Part shown: positions 17,612 through 26,044 of the stretch, piece by piece
How positions within the stretch are numbered: the first letter of the stretch is position 1
How the letters are laid out: each line of letters opens with the position of its first letter
NCBI RefSeq assembly: GCF_947648125.1
Contig: NZ_CANSMR010000016.1
Span: forward strand, 62,001-126,000
Reading direction: 5' to 3'
Length of the DNA: 64,000 nt
DNA from: an uncultured Bradyrhizobium sp.
Lineage (GTDB): Bacteria > Pseudomonadota > Alphaproteobacteria > Rhizobiales > Xanthobacteraceae
Position numbers and translations under genes: made by a program
The notes under the pieces: generated by a model
What the model saw: only the letters and a program-made list of their open reading frames with translations
Told to the model about the DNA's origin: nothing
The model's database searches: none

Positions 17612-17640
17612 GGTCGTGCCCCCATCTTGGGGGCACGACC
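17612..17640 (+). terminator. Perfect 12-bp hairpin after thrS
   Basis: GGTCGTGCCCCC pairs perfectly with GGGGGCACGACC across a 5-base loop, 37 bases after the thrS stop. No T-tract follows on either strand, so it may stabilise or partly terminate the transcript rather than act as a classic intrinsic terminator. It lies 20 bases before the nitroreductase start. Confidence 0.5.
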
Positions 17641-17659
17641 CCACTTGAAGGACATTTCC

Positions 17660-18223
17660 GTGCCCGATGCCATTGAACTCCTGAAGACGCGCCGCTCGAT
17701 GAAACCGCGCGAGATGACCGGCCCGGGCCCGTCCGCGGCCGAGCTCGAGACCATCCTGACCATCGGTGCGCGCGTGCCCGACCACGGCAAGCTGGCGCCC
17801 TGGCGCTTCATCGTGTTCGAGGGTGAGGCCCGCGCGCGCGCCGGCGACGTGATCGCGAAGGTGTTTGCTCGCAAGAATCCCGGCGCGCCGGCCTCCGACA
17901 TCGAGGTCGAGAAGAAGCGCCTGACCGATGCGCCGCTGGTGATCGGCGTGGTCTCCTTCACCAAGCCGCACCCGAAGGTGCCGCCGTGGGAGCAGGAATT
18001 GTCGGCTGGCGCGAGCGCGATGAACATCGTCAACGCCGCGACCGCGCTCGGCTACGGCGCCTGCTGGCTGACCGGCTGGTTTGTCTTCGACCGCGACGTG
18101 CTCGACGGTCTCGGCCTGAAGCCGGATGAGAAGCTCGTCGGCCTGATTCATATCGGAACGCCGACCAAGCCGAGCGAGGACCGCCCGCGTCCGGCGCTGT
18201 CGGATATCGTGACGCGGTTTTGA
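17660..18223 (+). CDS. Nitroreductase family protein
   Basis: The 187-residue product is a compact FMN-dependent nitroreductase, YdjA-like, opening with IELLKTRRSMKP (FMN phosphate-binding Arg/Ser) and continuing ARVPDHGKLAPWRFIV, ASAMNIVNAATALGYGACWLTGW and LIHIGTPTKPSEDRPRP. The family reduces nitro or quinone compounds with NAD(P)H; the substrate is unknown. I chose the GTG at 17660, after GAAGGAC. It follows thrS in the same direction across a strong hairpin, and is convergent with the GGDEF-EAL gene. Confidence 0.9.
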   Translation: MPDAIELLKTRRSMKPREMTGPGPSAAELETILTIGARVPDHGKLAPWRFIVFEGEARARAGDVIAKVFARKNPGAPASDIEVEKKRLTDAPLVIGVVSFTKPHPKVPPWEQELSAGASAMNIVNAATALGYGACWLTGWFVFDRDVLDGLGLKPDEKLVGLIHIGTPTKPSEDRPRPALSDIVTRF

Positions 18224-18272
18224 AACCGTAGATCTGTCGTTGCCGGGCTTGACCCAGCCATGACGAGTGGCG

Positions 18273-20771
18273 TCACGCCGCCTTCGACGCTCGCTCCGCA
18301 AAGCCGCGCAGCAAGGCTGCGATCTCGTGCCCGGGTCTTGCCGCACTGAACAGGAAGCCCTGCACCTCGTTGCAGCCTTCGGCGCGCAGCCAGTCGAGCT
18401 GGTCCGTTGTCTCGACCCCTTCCGCGGTCGTGGTGATCCTGAGGCTGCGGCCGAGGCCGGAGATCGCGCGCACGATCGCGAGGCAGTCGGCGCGCCGCGC
18501 CAGGTCCTTCACGAAGGAGCGGTCGATCTTGATCTTGTCGAACGGGAAGCTGCGCAGATAGCTCAGGCTGGAATAGCCGGTGCCAAAATCGTCCATCGAG
18601 ATGCTGACGCCGAGCTCGCGGAGCTGGTGCAGGATCGCGAGGTTGGCCTCGGTCTCCGCTAGGAACACCGACTCGGTGATCTCGAGCTCGAGCCGTCGCG
18701 CCGACAGGCCGGAATGCGCCAGCGCCGAGATCACGGCCTGGACCAGGTTGCGGCTGCGGAACTGCACCGGCGACAGATTAACCGCGACCTTCACGTCGGC
18801 AGGCCACTTCATCGCCTCGGCGCAGGCTTCGCGCAGCACCCATTCGCCGAGCGCGACGATCAGGCCGATGTCTTCGGCAACCGGGATGAACTCCGCGGGC
18901 GAGACCATGCCCTTCTGCGGGTGCTGCCACCGCAGCAGCGACTCGAAGCCACTGATGCGGTCGGCGGCGATATCGACCAGCGGCTGGTAGTGCAGCTCGA
19001 ACTCGCCGTTGCTGAAGGCCGCGCGCAGATCGCGCTCCATGTCACGGCGCTTTTGCGCCTGCTGATCCATCTCCGGCTCGAAGAAATGGTGCACACCGCC
19101 GCCCTCGGACTTGGCGCGATACAACGCCATGTCGGCATTGCGCATCAGTTCTTCCGACGTCGTGCCGTCGCCCGGCGACAGCGCGATCCCGACGCTGGCG
19201 CCGACCACGACTTCGAGCCCGTCGATCTTGTAGGGCGCGCTCAGGGCACCGATCAGCCGCTCGGCGAAAGCGCTCGCCTCGTTCGGCGAGACATCCGCGG
19301 CTAGCACGATCGCGAACTCGTCGCCACCGAGACGGGCCGCGACATTGTCGTCGCGGACCACCTCGCGCAGCCGCTCCGCCACCAGCTTGAGCAGCCGGTC
19401 GCCCATCGGGTGCCCGAAGGAATCGTTGACGTTCTTGAACAGATCGAGATCGATGCACATCACGGCGACGCGCTTGTTGCCGGAGCGGCTGCGCTCCAGC
19501 GCCTCGCGCAGACGCTCCTGGTAGAAGTCGCGATTCGGCAGGTTGGTGAGACCGTCATGGTGCGCCATGTGCGCGATCCGCGCTTCGGCGGCCCGGCGTT
19601 CGGTGATGTCGACCACCGCGACCAGATAGCCGTCGCGGCCCTCGAACGCCACCCTGCGTCCGAAGGTCAGGACATGGATTTCGGTACCGTCGGCCTTGAT
19701 GTGCCGCCAGTCGCGGCTCGATTGATAGACGTCGCCGACCTCGCGCAAGGCGGCGCTGTGCATGGCCCACTCATCCTCCGGCCAGATCTGACGCAGCGTC
19801 ATGCCGAGAAATCGCTCCCGGCTGTACCCATAGTGCTGAACGGCAGCGTCATTGACGCTGAGGAATTCCATCGTGCCGGCGTCGAACACCCACATCGGCA
19901 TCGGGTTGTTCTCGAACAGCAGGCGGAACGACTGCTCGCGCTGCTTCAGCGCGGTGACGTCGGAGACGGTCAGCGACAGCATGTCGCCGAACGCCGTGAC
20001 CCCGAGCCGCAGGCAGCGATCGCCGCTGTCGATCTCGAACTGCCCGCCGGCGCCGCCGCCAACGAATCCGCTTCCGACGAATCCGCGCAGGCGGTTCATC
20101 ACCGCCGGCGCCGCAAGCGGATTGCCGCCGGCGCTGAGCCGGCGCCACAGCAATTCGGTCGCAGGCTGCATCAGGAGCTTTGCGGCGCCCTGGTTGAGAT
20201 GCACGATCTGGAAATCGGCCGCCTCGCCCCGCGCGTCGCGGATCGCGGCGAGCGACAGCACGCCCTCGTCGGTGGCCGAGAAGATCGTATCGAGAAGATT
20301 GTACTGCGCATTGCGTTCGTTGACATAGACGCCGACCAGGATGCCGCCCCAGCGCGATCGCGTCGGCAGCGCCAGCACGTCGAAGGTCCGCACCAGACCG
20401 TCGCGCACGCAATGCGCCGACGCGAGATAGGGCCGGCAGTTCTCGCGCGCATTCGCGGCGGCTTCGGTCAATGCCGTCGCGCAGTCCGGCGGCAGCGCGC
20501 TGAGCGGAATGTCCCAGCGCTCGTCGTTCAGCCAGGTCTGGACGTAGCGGCCGGTGTGCGAGACCGTGAGCACGCCGTCGACGTTCCGCAGCAGCACGAT
20601 GTGATCCGCGAGCCGGCCCAGGCTGCCGAGCATCACATCTTCATAATGCGGCAGCTTTTCACCGGGGCGGACCGCCGCCTGCCACTTGCGTTGCAGAACC
20701 GGAACGTCGGCGAACATCTCGGAACTGAACTTGGCCGATGTCTTTGCTGAATTCTTGTTGGCCATGATCAT
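18273..20771 (-). CDS. PAS-GGDEF-EAL cyclic-di-GMP signalling protein
   Basis: The 832-residue protein has a ~260-residue N-terminal sensory part, a PAS domain (residues ~275-390, FENNPMPMWVFDAG), an intact GGDEF domain (RLGGDEFAIVL) and an EAL domain in which the signature reads ESL (GFESLLRWQHP) but the later motifs are kept (MDDFGTGYSSL, IDRSFV). Both synthesis and hydrolysis of c-di-GMP are therefore possible. No membrane helices are seen, so it is probably cytoplasmic. The ATG at 20765 is an alternative start. A dispersed repeat lies just upstream. Confidence 0.92.
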   Translation of the reverse strand: MIMANKNSAKTSAKFSSEMFADVPVLQRKWQAAVRPGEKLPHYEDVMLGSLGRLADHIVLLRNVDGVLTVSHTGRYVQTWLNDERWDIPLSALPPDCATALTEAAANARENCRPYLASAHCVRDGLVRTFDVLALPTRSRWGGILVGVYVNERNAQYNLLDTIFSATDEGVLSLAAIRDARGEAADFQIVHLNQGAAKLLMQPATELLWRRLSAGGNPLAAPAVMNRLRGFVGSGFVGGGAGGQFEIDSGDRCLRLGVTAFGDMLSLTVSDVTALKQREQSFRLLFENNPMPMWVFDAGTMEFLSVNDAAVQHYGYSRERFLGMTLRQIWPEDEWAMHSAALREVGDVYQSSRDWRHIKADGTEIHVLTFGRRVAFEGRDGYLVAVVDITERRAAEARIAHMAHHDGLTNLPNRDFYQERLREALERSRSGNKRVAVMCIDLDLFKNVNDSFGHPMGDRLLKLVAERLREVVRDDNVAARLGGDEFAIVLAADVSPNEASAFAERLIGALSAPYKIDGLEVVVGASVGIALSPGDGTTSEELMRNADMALYRAKSEGGGVHHFFEPEMDQQAQKRRDMERDLRAAFSNGEFELHYQPLVDIAADRISGFESLLRWQHPQKGMVSPAEFIPVAEDIGLIVALGEWVLREACAEAMKWPADVKVAVNLSPVQFRSRNLVQAVISALAHSGLSARRLELEITESVFLAETEANLAILHQLRELGVSISMDDFGTGYSSLSYLRSFPFDKIKIDRSFVKDLARRADCLAIVRAISGLGRSLRITTTAEGVETTDQLDWLRAEGCNEVQGFLFSAARPGHEIAALLRGFAERASKAA

Positions 20772-20797
20772 GGCACGCCCCGTTCACGCAAACGCCT

Positions 20798-20870
20798 GAG
20801 CATGATCCGGAAAGTGTGAAGCGGTTTCCGAGAAGACCGTGCTCAAGCAAAAAGCCAAGGCGCGATGACG
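20798..20870 (-). repeat. Dispersed intergenic repeat, copy 2 (inverted)
   Basis: Read on the minus strand this matches the repeat at 6817-6914: a TCATCGCGCC..TGGCT block, TTTGCTTGAGCA, TCTTCTCGGAAA, CCGCTTC and TTTCCGGATCATGC. It lies just upstream of the GGDEF-EAL gene. The rest of the 280-base gap up to 21051 shows no gene. Confidence 0.7.
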
Positions 20871-21051
20871 ACACGACGTGAACTCAGCGCGCTTTAGTCC
20901 CCGTGGCATCCAAGTCATGCCGCGGCTTAACGCCGTGTAAAAATAGCGATGCCGCAAGTCGCCGCCAGCGATTATGACAGCTCAAATTCGCGCGATGGTT
21001 AGTTCACGTTAGAGACTATGACAGCTGCATGAAATACGGCGCGGCCGGGCG

Positions 21052-22128
21052 TCAGCGCGCCACGACCTCGACTTCGCCATCGACGCCGTTGACGACGTTG
21101 AAGGGACGCTCGAACACCTTGCCCTCGTTCTTAGCGATCGCACGATACTCGCCTTCGGAGAGCACGACACGCGGGAACGCGCCGATCGATTCCTTGATCA
21201 CGTCGCCGCCCGGCGTGATCACCGACCATGCGGTGTTGGCGAGCGCTTCGCCGCCCTTCTCGCTGACCAGCTTGAGGGTGATGACGGCCGCGCGATGCGT
21301 GACGGTGACGTCGGTCAGCTTGCCCGCTCCGACGCGAATGTCGGAGCGCACCACCGAGTTGGCGTCACCATAGTTGGAGACGATGTAGTAGGTGCCCTCC
21401 GGCAGCAGCGCAACGTCGCCGGCGGACACGTTGGGCACCAGCGGGCCACGGTCGGAGCCGTCGAACTGGCTGCCCTTGTAGATCGCGAACGAGATCTGGT
21501 TGGCCGGGATCTTGCTGGAGCCGACCCGGCCTTCGATCCGCAGGCCCCCGGCCGGCAACACGAAGGACTCGCGGTCGGTCTCCGACTTCAGGCTGACGGC
21601 ACGGACCGCGCTGACGAGGCCGAGCGCGACATGAACGACGTAGTTGCCGGGCGGCAGCACGACGTTGGGCGTCGCTCCGCGCTCTTCGCGGATCAGCTTG
21701 TAGGTGCCGTTGTCATCCGGCTTGTCGGCGAACACCCGCCACACCAGCCCGGCATTGATCACCGGCAGGTCCTTGCCGTACCGCGCCGTCAGCGACAGCA
21801 CCGCCTGCCCGGCGGTCGGCGAGCCGGCCGGTGGCGTCACCGGAGGCACGGTCGCGATCGACGGCTGGACGATGGTCGGCTGGGTCAGCGGACCGGGCAG
21901 AACGGGCCCCGAACCGGGCCCGGACGGCGGCGCCAAATTGAGCGCCGGGCCGGACGGTACGTCCGGAACCGAGGCGGGCGGGATTGGCGGCGGCCGGTCG
22001 CTGAAGAACTGCGCCGACACAGAAGTGGGGATCAGGGCGAGCAAAAATGCCGCAAGCGTCAATAGCGGAAGGAGCCGCATGCCCCGCCCGCATCCGCCGA
22101 TGCCGTTGCCCCTCGAAGTCATCACCAT
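21052..22128 (-). CDS. Secreted protein with beta-rich repeats, unknown function
   Basis: A signal peptide (MRLLPLLTLAAFLLALIPTS, ending VSAQ) is followed by a ~90-residue Pro-rich linker and then about three beta-rich, Ig/carboxypeptidase-regulatory-like units, each with a GxYxV/YYIV/YRAIA segment (LPPGNYVVHVALG, LPEGTYYIVSNYG, LSEGEYRAIAKNEG). The repeated P/S-E-G-x-Y pattern recalls peptidase-regulatory-type beta sandwiches. The product is probably an exported or outer-membrane-facing protein. Starts at 22128, 22122 or 22080 are all possible. No neighbour suggests a function. Confidence 0.7.
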   Translation of the reverse strand: MVMTSRGNGIGGCGRGMRLLPLLTLAAFLLALIPTSVSAQFFSDRPPPIPPASVPDVPSGPALNLAPPSGPGSGPVLPGPLTQPTIVQPSIATVPPVTPPAGSPTAGQAVLSLTARYGKDLPVINAGLVWRVFADKPDDNGTYKLIREERGATPNVVLPPGNYVVHVALGLVSAVRAVSLKSETDRESFVLPAGGLRIEGRVGSSKIPANQISFAIYKGSQFDGSDRGPLVPNVSAGDVALLPEGTYYIVSNYGDANSVVRSDIRVGAGKLTDVTVTHRAAVITLKLVSEKGGEALANTAWSVITPGGDVIKESIGAFPRVVLSEGEYRAIAKNEGKVFERPFNVVNGVDGEVEVVAR

Positions 22129-22389
22129 GCTTTTCAACGAAAACGCGGCGAATTCAAGCCTTCGTGCAAGGCGCGTCCAAGGCTTTGTCACAATCCAGGG
22201 GGCGCCGTCCCCGGTTTGGAACCGCTCGATCAAGCCGATGTTAGCGGTATCGTCGCGGTCCAGTCACATTCCCTGCCTACCGCGGTCCACCCGGGCATGA
22301 ATCATGCCTGTGGGGACTAACCATGAGACCGGACGACGCTGGCGTAGCCGTGCCGCGCGGCCTAGTCTCGTGCTGGCAGGAGATTTGTC

Positions 22390-23436
22390 GTGTTGGATAG
22401 CTGGATGGGCCGAGGCCAAAAGAGCTCCGACGGCCCCGACAAGGTAGGACTGGGAACGGTTCGCCGTCCGGTGATCGGGCTTGCGCTCGGCGGCGGCGCC
22501 GCGCGCGGCTTTGCCCATATCGGCATCATCAAGACCCTGCTCGCCCATGGCATCGTCCCCAACGTGGTTGTCGGCACCTCGATCGGCTCCGTGGTCGGCG
22601 GCGCCTATGCGGCCGGCCACATCGACAAACTGGAGCAGTGGGCCCGCAGCCTGCAGCCGCGCAGCGTGCTCGGCTACCTCGACATCCGCCTCAACGGCTC
22701 CGGCCTGATCGGCGGCGCCAAGCTCGCCGCCGAGATCGAGGCGGCGCTGGGCCAGGTCATGATCGAGGACCTCGCGGTCAAGTTCGCCAGCGTCGCAACC
22801 GAAGTCCGCACCGGCCACGAAATCTGGCTGACCCAGGGCCGCGTGGTCGACGCCATGCGCGCCTCCTACGCCCTGCCCGGCATCTTCGCGCCGGTGCTGA
22901 TCGGCGACCGCTGGCTGGTCGACGGCGCGCTGGTCAATCCGGTGCCAGTTTCGGCCGCCCGCGCCCTCGGCGCCGAGATCGTCATTGCGGCGAACCTCTC
23001 CAGCGACGTGTTCGCGCATTCGACCACGATCTACAATCACGGGCCGTCCGCCGCGCCCGAGGTGACGGTCGCGGTGACTGCCGAGGCGGAGGTCGAGCCG
23101 GAACCGCCCAAGCGGCGGTTCGGCCGCTTCTTCTCCGCCGAACGGACCGTGAAGCGGGAGTTTTTCGGCAGCGCCAGCCGGCCCGGGATCTCGAGCGTCA
23201 TGGTCGACGCCTTCAACATCATGCAGGACCGCATTACCCGTGCGCGCCTCGCCGGCGATCCGCCTGACATGCTGATCTCGCCGCGCGTCGGTCAGATCGG
23301 CTGGTTCGACTTCCACCGCGCCGACGACCTGATCGCACACGGCATCCGCGCGGCCGAACGCGCCATCGGCGCGATCGAGGAAGCGATCGATATCCTGGTG
23401 CCGCCGTCCAACGGCGCGGGCACCACCGGGAAATAG
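22390..23436 (+). CDS. Patatin-like phospholipase (RssA/YlbK family)
   Basis: The 348-residue product has the full patatin set: oxyanion motif LGGGAARGFAHIG, nucleophile elbow GTSIGS, and catalytic Asp in VDGALVNPVPV. It starts with GTG after a CAGGAGA ribosome site. Members hydrolyse acyl esters of phospholipids; RssA-type members are cytoplasmic or peripheral and poorly understood. The C-terminal third contains an extra acidic/basic insertion (EAEVEPEPPKRRFGRF). It is convergent with the CBS gene, with only 3 bases between the stops. Confidence 0.9.
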   Translation: MLDSWMGRGQKSSDGPDKVGLGTVRRPVIGLALGGGAARGFAHIGIIKTLLAHGIVPNVVVGTSIGSVVGGAYAAGHIDKLEQWARSLQPRSVLGYLDIRLNGSGLIGGAKLAAEIEAALGQVMIEDLAVKFASVATEVRTGHEIWLTQGRVVDAMRASYALPGIFAPVLIGDRWLVDGALVNPVPVSAARALGAEIVIAANLSSDVFAHSTTIYNHGPSAAPEVTVAVTAEAEVEPEPPKRRFGRFFSAERTVKREFFGSASRPGISSVMVDAFNIMQDRITRARLAGDPPDMLISPRVGQIGWFDFHRADDLIAHGIRAAERAIGAIEEAIDILVPPSNGAGTTGK

Positions 23437-23439
23437 CGC

Positions 23440-23868
23440 TCAGGCGGTCTTGATGTAGTCGCGCAGCGCTTCCTGCTCGTGCTCATATTCCTGCACGCGG
23501 CGCTTGACGACGTCACCGATCGAGATCAGCCCGACCACCTTGCCGTCCTCGACGACAGGGAGATGGCGGAACTTGCCGGTCGTCATCGTCTCCATCAGGC
23601 CGCTGACGGTATCGGACTCGCGGCAACTCACGACCTTCCTGGTCATCACCGCGCTTACCGGCTCGTCCAGCACGCCCGCGCCGCGCTCGCTGAGCACGCG
23701 CACGATGTCGCGCTCCGACAGGATGCCTTCCATCCGGCCCTGCTCCATCACCAGCACGGCGCCGATCTTGCGCTCGCCGAGCAGTTTGACCGCGGCCGAG
23801 AGCTTCGCGCCGGGCGCGACGCTCATGACCTGATGGCCCTTTGCATCGAGAATGGAACGTACCGTCAT
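23440..23868 (-). CDS. Two-CBS-domain protein
   Basis: The 142-residue protein consists of two tandem CBS domains (VMSVAPGAKLSAAVKLL ... GILSERDIVRVL, then KVVSCRESDTVSGLMETM ... GLISIGDVVKRRV). CBS pairs bind adenosyl nucleotides and regulate partner proteins; stand-alone forms are common in Rhizobiales. The ATG at 23868 is preceded by GGGAGGCGGC. No partner gene is adjacent. Confidence 0.9.
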   Translation of the reverse strand: MTVRSILDAKGHQVMSVAPGAKLSAAVKLLGERKIGAVLVMEQGRMEGILSERDIVRVLSERGAGVLDEPVSAVMTRKVVSCRESDTVSGLMETMTTGKFRHLPVVEDGKVVGLISIGDVVKRRVQEYEHEQEALRDYIKTA

Positions 23869-24056
23869 TGCCGCCTCCCTGAATCCGCTCGCGCCCGCTT
23901 CAGCGGGATCGAGCCTGTTCGCCAGAGTCTTCAATCAACAGTTCCGCGCCGATTTCGGTTCCGGGGCGCGGTCGGTAGCTGGGCTCGATTTGTCGGCCCG
24001 CTTTGTTCTGTGTCGCAAAGATGATGATGGAATTCGAACCGAGCTGCAAGCGGCGA

Positions 24057-24905
24057 TCAGACGCGGCCGGACTGGTCCGCCGACGACGCATCCGCAGCAT
24101 CATCTCGCGCGCGCGGAATCGGATCGAACAGCGAGAACAGCAACAGCCCGGCGAGGAAGCCGCCGATATGCGCCTGCCAGGCGACGCTCGCCTCCTCACC
24201 ACCAAGCGACAGCGAGGTGGCGCCGAACAGGATATTGACGCCGAACCAGATCGCCAGGAAGGCGAGCACCCGTCCATTGCGCAGCGCCCGCCACAGTGAC
24301 AGCGCGGGCACCTTGGCGGCCGCATCGGCATCGCCCCGGCTGAACGACAGGAAGCTGCCCTTCACAAAGGCGAAGCGCATCGCCGCCGCCATCGTCCCCG
24401 ACACCGAGGCCGACGCGCCGATCATCGGCGCAATGGCGTGCTCGTGGGTCAACAAATGCGCGAGCGCGCCGGCGGCCGCCGTCACCGCCATGAAGACAAA
24501 GAAGCGCACGGCGCCGAAGCGCCGCGCCAGCGCGCTGCCGAACGGCAGCAGCCACAGCACGTTGAAGCCGATATGGGTGAGGTTGGCGTGCAGCAGCGAA
24601 TAGGTGACGAAGGTCCAGACCTTGGCGCCGTCTCCGCCCGGGAAGGTGATGTCGAGCAGCGTCGAATCGTACCGCTTCGGGATGAAGCCGAAGACGTCGA
24701 TGGTCCAGTTTTCGATCTCCGGCGGCAGCAGCACCCGCAGATGGATCACCGCGATCAGGAGGATGTAGGCGGTGAGCGCCGGCGGCAAGGTCAGGATCGG
24801 CTCGCGCGGCGCCTCCGGCGGCGGCTCGAGCGGGGATTCGGGATGGGAGTCCAAGGGGTCGGCGACCTCGCACGCGGCTGTGCATCCCAGATAGGCGGCT
24901 TTCAT
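24057..24905 (-). CDS. Rhomboid family intramembrane serine protease
   Basis: Six membrane helices carry the rhomboid dyad: Ser in GASASVSGTM and His in AWQAHIGGFLAG; HANLTHIGFNVLWLLPFG is the conserved L1/TM2 region. Rhomboids cleave single-pass membrane proteins within the bilayer. The exact start is uncertain: ATG 24905 gives 282 residues, and TTG 24854 removes a non-conserved N-terminus. An intrinsic terminator for minus-strand transcription lies upstream (24983-25018), so the gene needs its own promoter between 24905 and 24983 or read-through. Confidence 0.88.
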   Translation of the reverse strand: MKAAYLGCTAACEVADPLDSHPESPLEPPPEAPREPILTLPPALTAYILLIAVIHLRVLLPPEIENWTIDVFGFIPKRYDSTLLDITFPGGDGAKVWTFVTYSLLHANLTHIGFNVLWLLPFGSALARRFGAVRFFVFMAVTAAAGALAHLLTHEHAIAPMIGASASVSGTMAAAMRFAFVKGSFLSFSRGDADAAAKVPALSLWRALRNGRVLAFLAIWFGVNILFGATSLSLGGEEASVAWQAHIGGFLAGLLLFSLFDPIPRARDDAADASSADQSGRV

Positions 24906-24982
24906 ACCGCTGTGCAAGTGCACAATCCCGAAATCGGACACAGGGTGGCGCGGCGCCAGCATCAACACAAAAGCGATCGGGA

Positions 24983-25018
24983 CAAAAGAAAAGGGAGGGC
25001 GCTGAGAACGCCCTCCCT
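24983..25018 (-). terminator. Rho-independent terminator, minus strand
   Basis: AGGGAGGGCG pairs with CGCCCTCCCT over a 7-base loop, 10 bp without mismatch. On the minus strand the stem is followed at once by TTTTCTTTTG. This is the clearest intrinsic terminator in the window. It ends a minus-strand transcript starting upstream of the rhomboid gene, where no convincing protein gene is seen. Confidence 0.82.
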
Positions 25019-25190
25019 GATCTGCTGGTCTTCTCGTGCCCCAGAGGGATCGGGAGAACATCCCCACCCCTCCCCGCACGGTGACCAAACTGTTTGACGC
25101 CACCTGTGTACCAACCACGCCGGCGCTTGGGGCAGCCGGCGAACGGGAACGCGCGGACCCTACGCGCAGGTTCCATCGACGCCAAGGACA
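24983..25190 (-). ncRNA. Candidate small RNA or short-peptide transcript
   Basis: Between an AT-rich, CtrA-box-containing promoter-like stretch (25191-25215) and a strong intrinsic terminator (24983-25018) there is a ~170-base minus-strand segment with no recognised protein. It can fold locally (for example GCCGGC/GCCGGC near 25110-25140). A short reading frame beginning at an ATG near 25177 (MEPARRVRAFPF...) is open through it and past the terminator, so a leader peptide is an alternative. The rest of the 450-base gap (25209-25356) is the leader of the PAS_5 gene. Confidence 0.5.
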
Positions 25191-25193
25191 TAG

Positions 25194-25208
25194 TTAAATT
25201 TACGTTAA
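25194..25208. promoter_or_regulatory. CtrA-type box
   Basis: TTAAATTTACGTTAA is an exact TTAA-N7-TTAA. It lies immediately upstream of the terminator-ended minus-strand segment and ~150 bases before the plus-strand PAS_5 gene. Either could be the target. Confidence 0.6.
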
Positions 25209-25356
25209 CAACACAAAGCGGCCGATAAGCGGCCCAAACCGCGGCCACGGCATGGACGCTGCACAGCCTTCCCTGCACAACAGAGAAGGGAAGGCGCCTG
25301 AGCAAAACCGGGACAGATGTGTCCCGCCGAGCCAGGTGCCGGGCAAGGTTCTTTAG

Positions 25357-25911
25357 ATGAAACACAGCTCGAGCCGCGATTTCTTCGCCTATTGGAATGC
25401 GAAGCGCGGCACTGCGCGTGCACCCGACCGGAGTGAGTTCGAACCGTCCGCGGTGCGCGAGCTGCTGTCCGACATCTTCGTGCTGTCCTATGACGGCGAG
25501 ACCAGCTTTCCGTTCCGGGTCGCCGGCACCCGCACCTCCGCCCTGCTCGGCTGCGACCTCAAGAACCGCAGCTTTTCCGCCCTTTTCACCGGCGAGAGCC
25601 GCGGCGAGATCGAGGACATCATCACCTGTGTCGTCGAAGAGACCCTGCCGGCCATCGCCGGCATCACCGCCACGACCGAAACCGGATCGAAGGCGCACCT
25701 TGAATTGCTGCTGCTGCCCTTCACCGCCCGCGTCCATATGCCGGCGAGCCTGACCGGCCTGCTCGCCCCGTTCGAGGACGACGTCACCCGGCTGCACGAC
25801 CTCGTCCTGACCTCGTGGCGCTACCTGCATCCCCAGGAGCGGCTGGTGCCGCGGACCCTGCGCAAGCTCGCCATCGCGCGCGGCCTGATGGTCTACGAAG
25901 GGCTGCGCTAG
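25357..25911 (+). CDS. PAS_5 family protein
   Basis: The 184-residue soluble protein begins MKHSSSRDFFAYWNAKRGTA and matches the PAS_5 family common in Rhizobiales, with RDFFAYWNAKRG and LLSDIFVLSYDGETSFPFRVAGTR as the core. These proteins are single sensory domains of unknown role. No output domain is present. A CtrA-type box ~150 bases upstream suggests cell-cycle-linked expression, unless it serves the minus-strand transcript. The gene is followed, 133 bases later, by a cyclase gene in the same direction. Confidence 0.83.
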   Translation: MKHSSSRDFFAYWNAKRGTARAPDRSEFEPSAVRELLSDIFVLSYDGETSFPFRVAGTRTSALLGCDLKNRSFSALFTGESRGEIEDIITCVVEETLPAIAGITATTETGSKAHLELLLLPFTARVHMPASLTGLLAPFEDDVTRLHDLVLTSWRYLHPQERLVPRTLRKLAIARGLMVYEGLR

Positions 25912-26044
25912 CCTGACGCCTGCCCCGATCCAGCGACGGGACAGGCCACGCCGGTCGCTTGCACCGCGGGCCGCGGAACTCTATTAGCTGTTTCGCCGCC
26001 ATGGCGGGGGTGATCCGCTTATTGCAGCTGCGGCCGGGCTGGGC

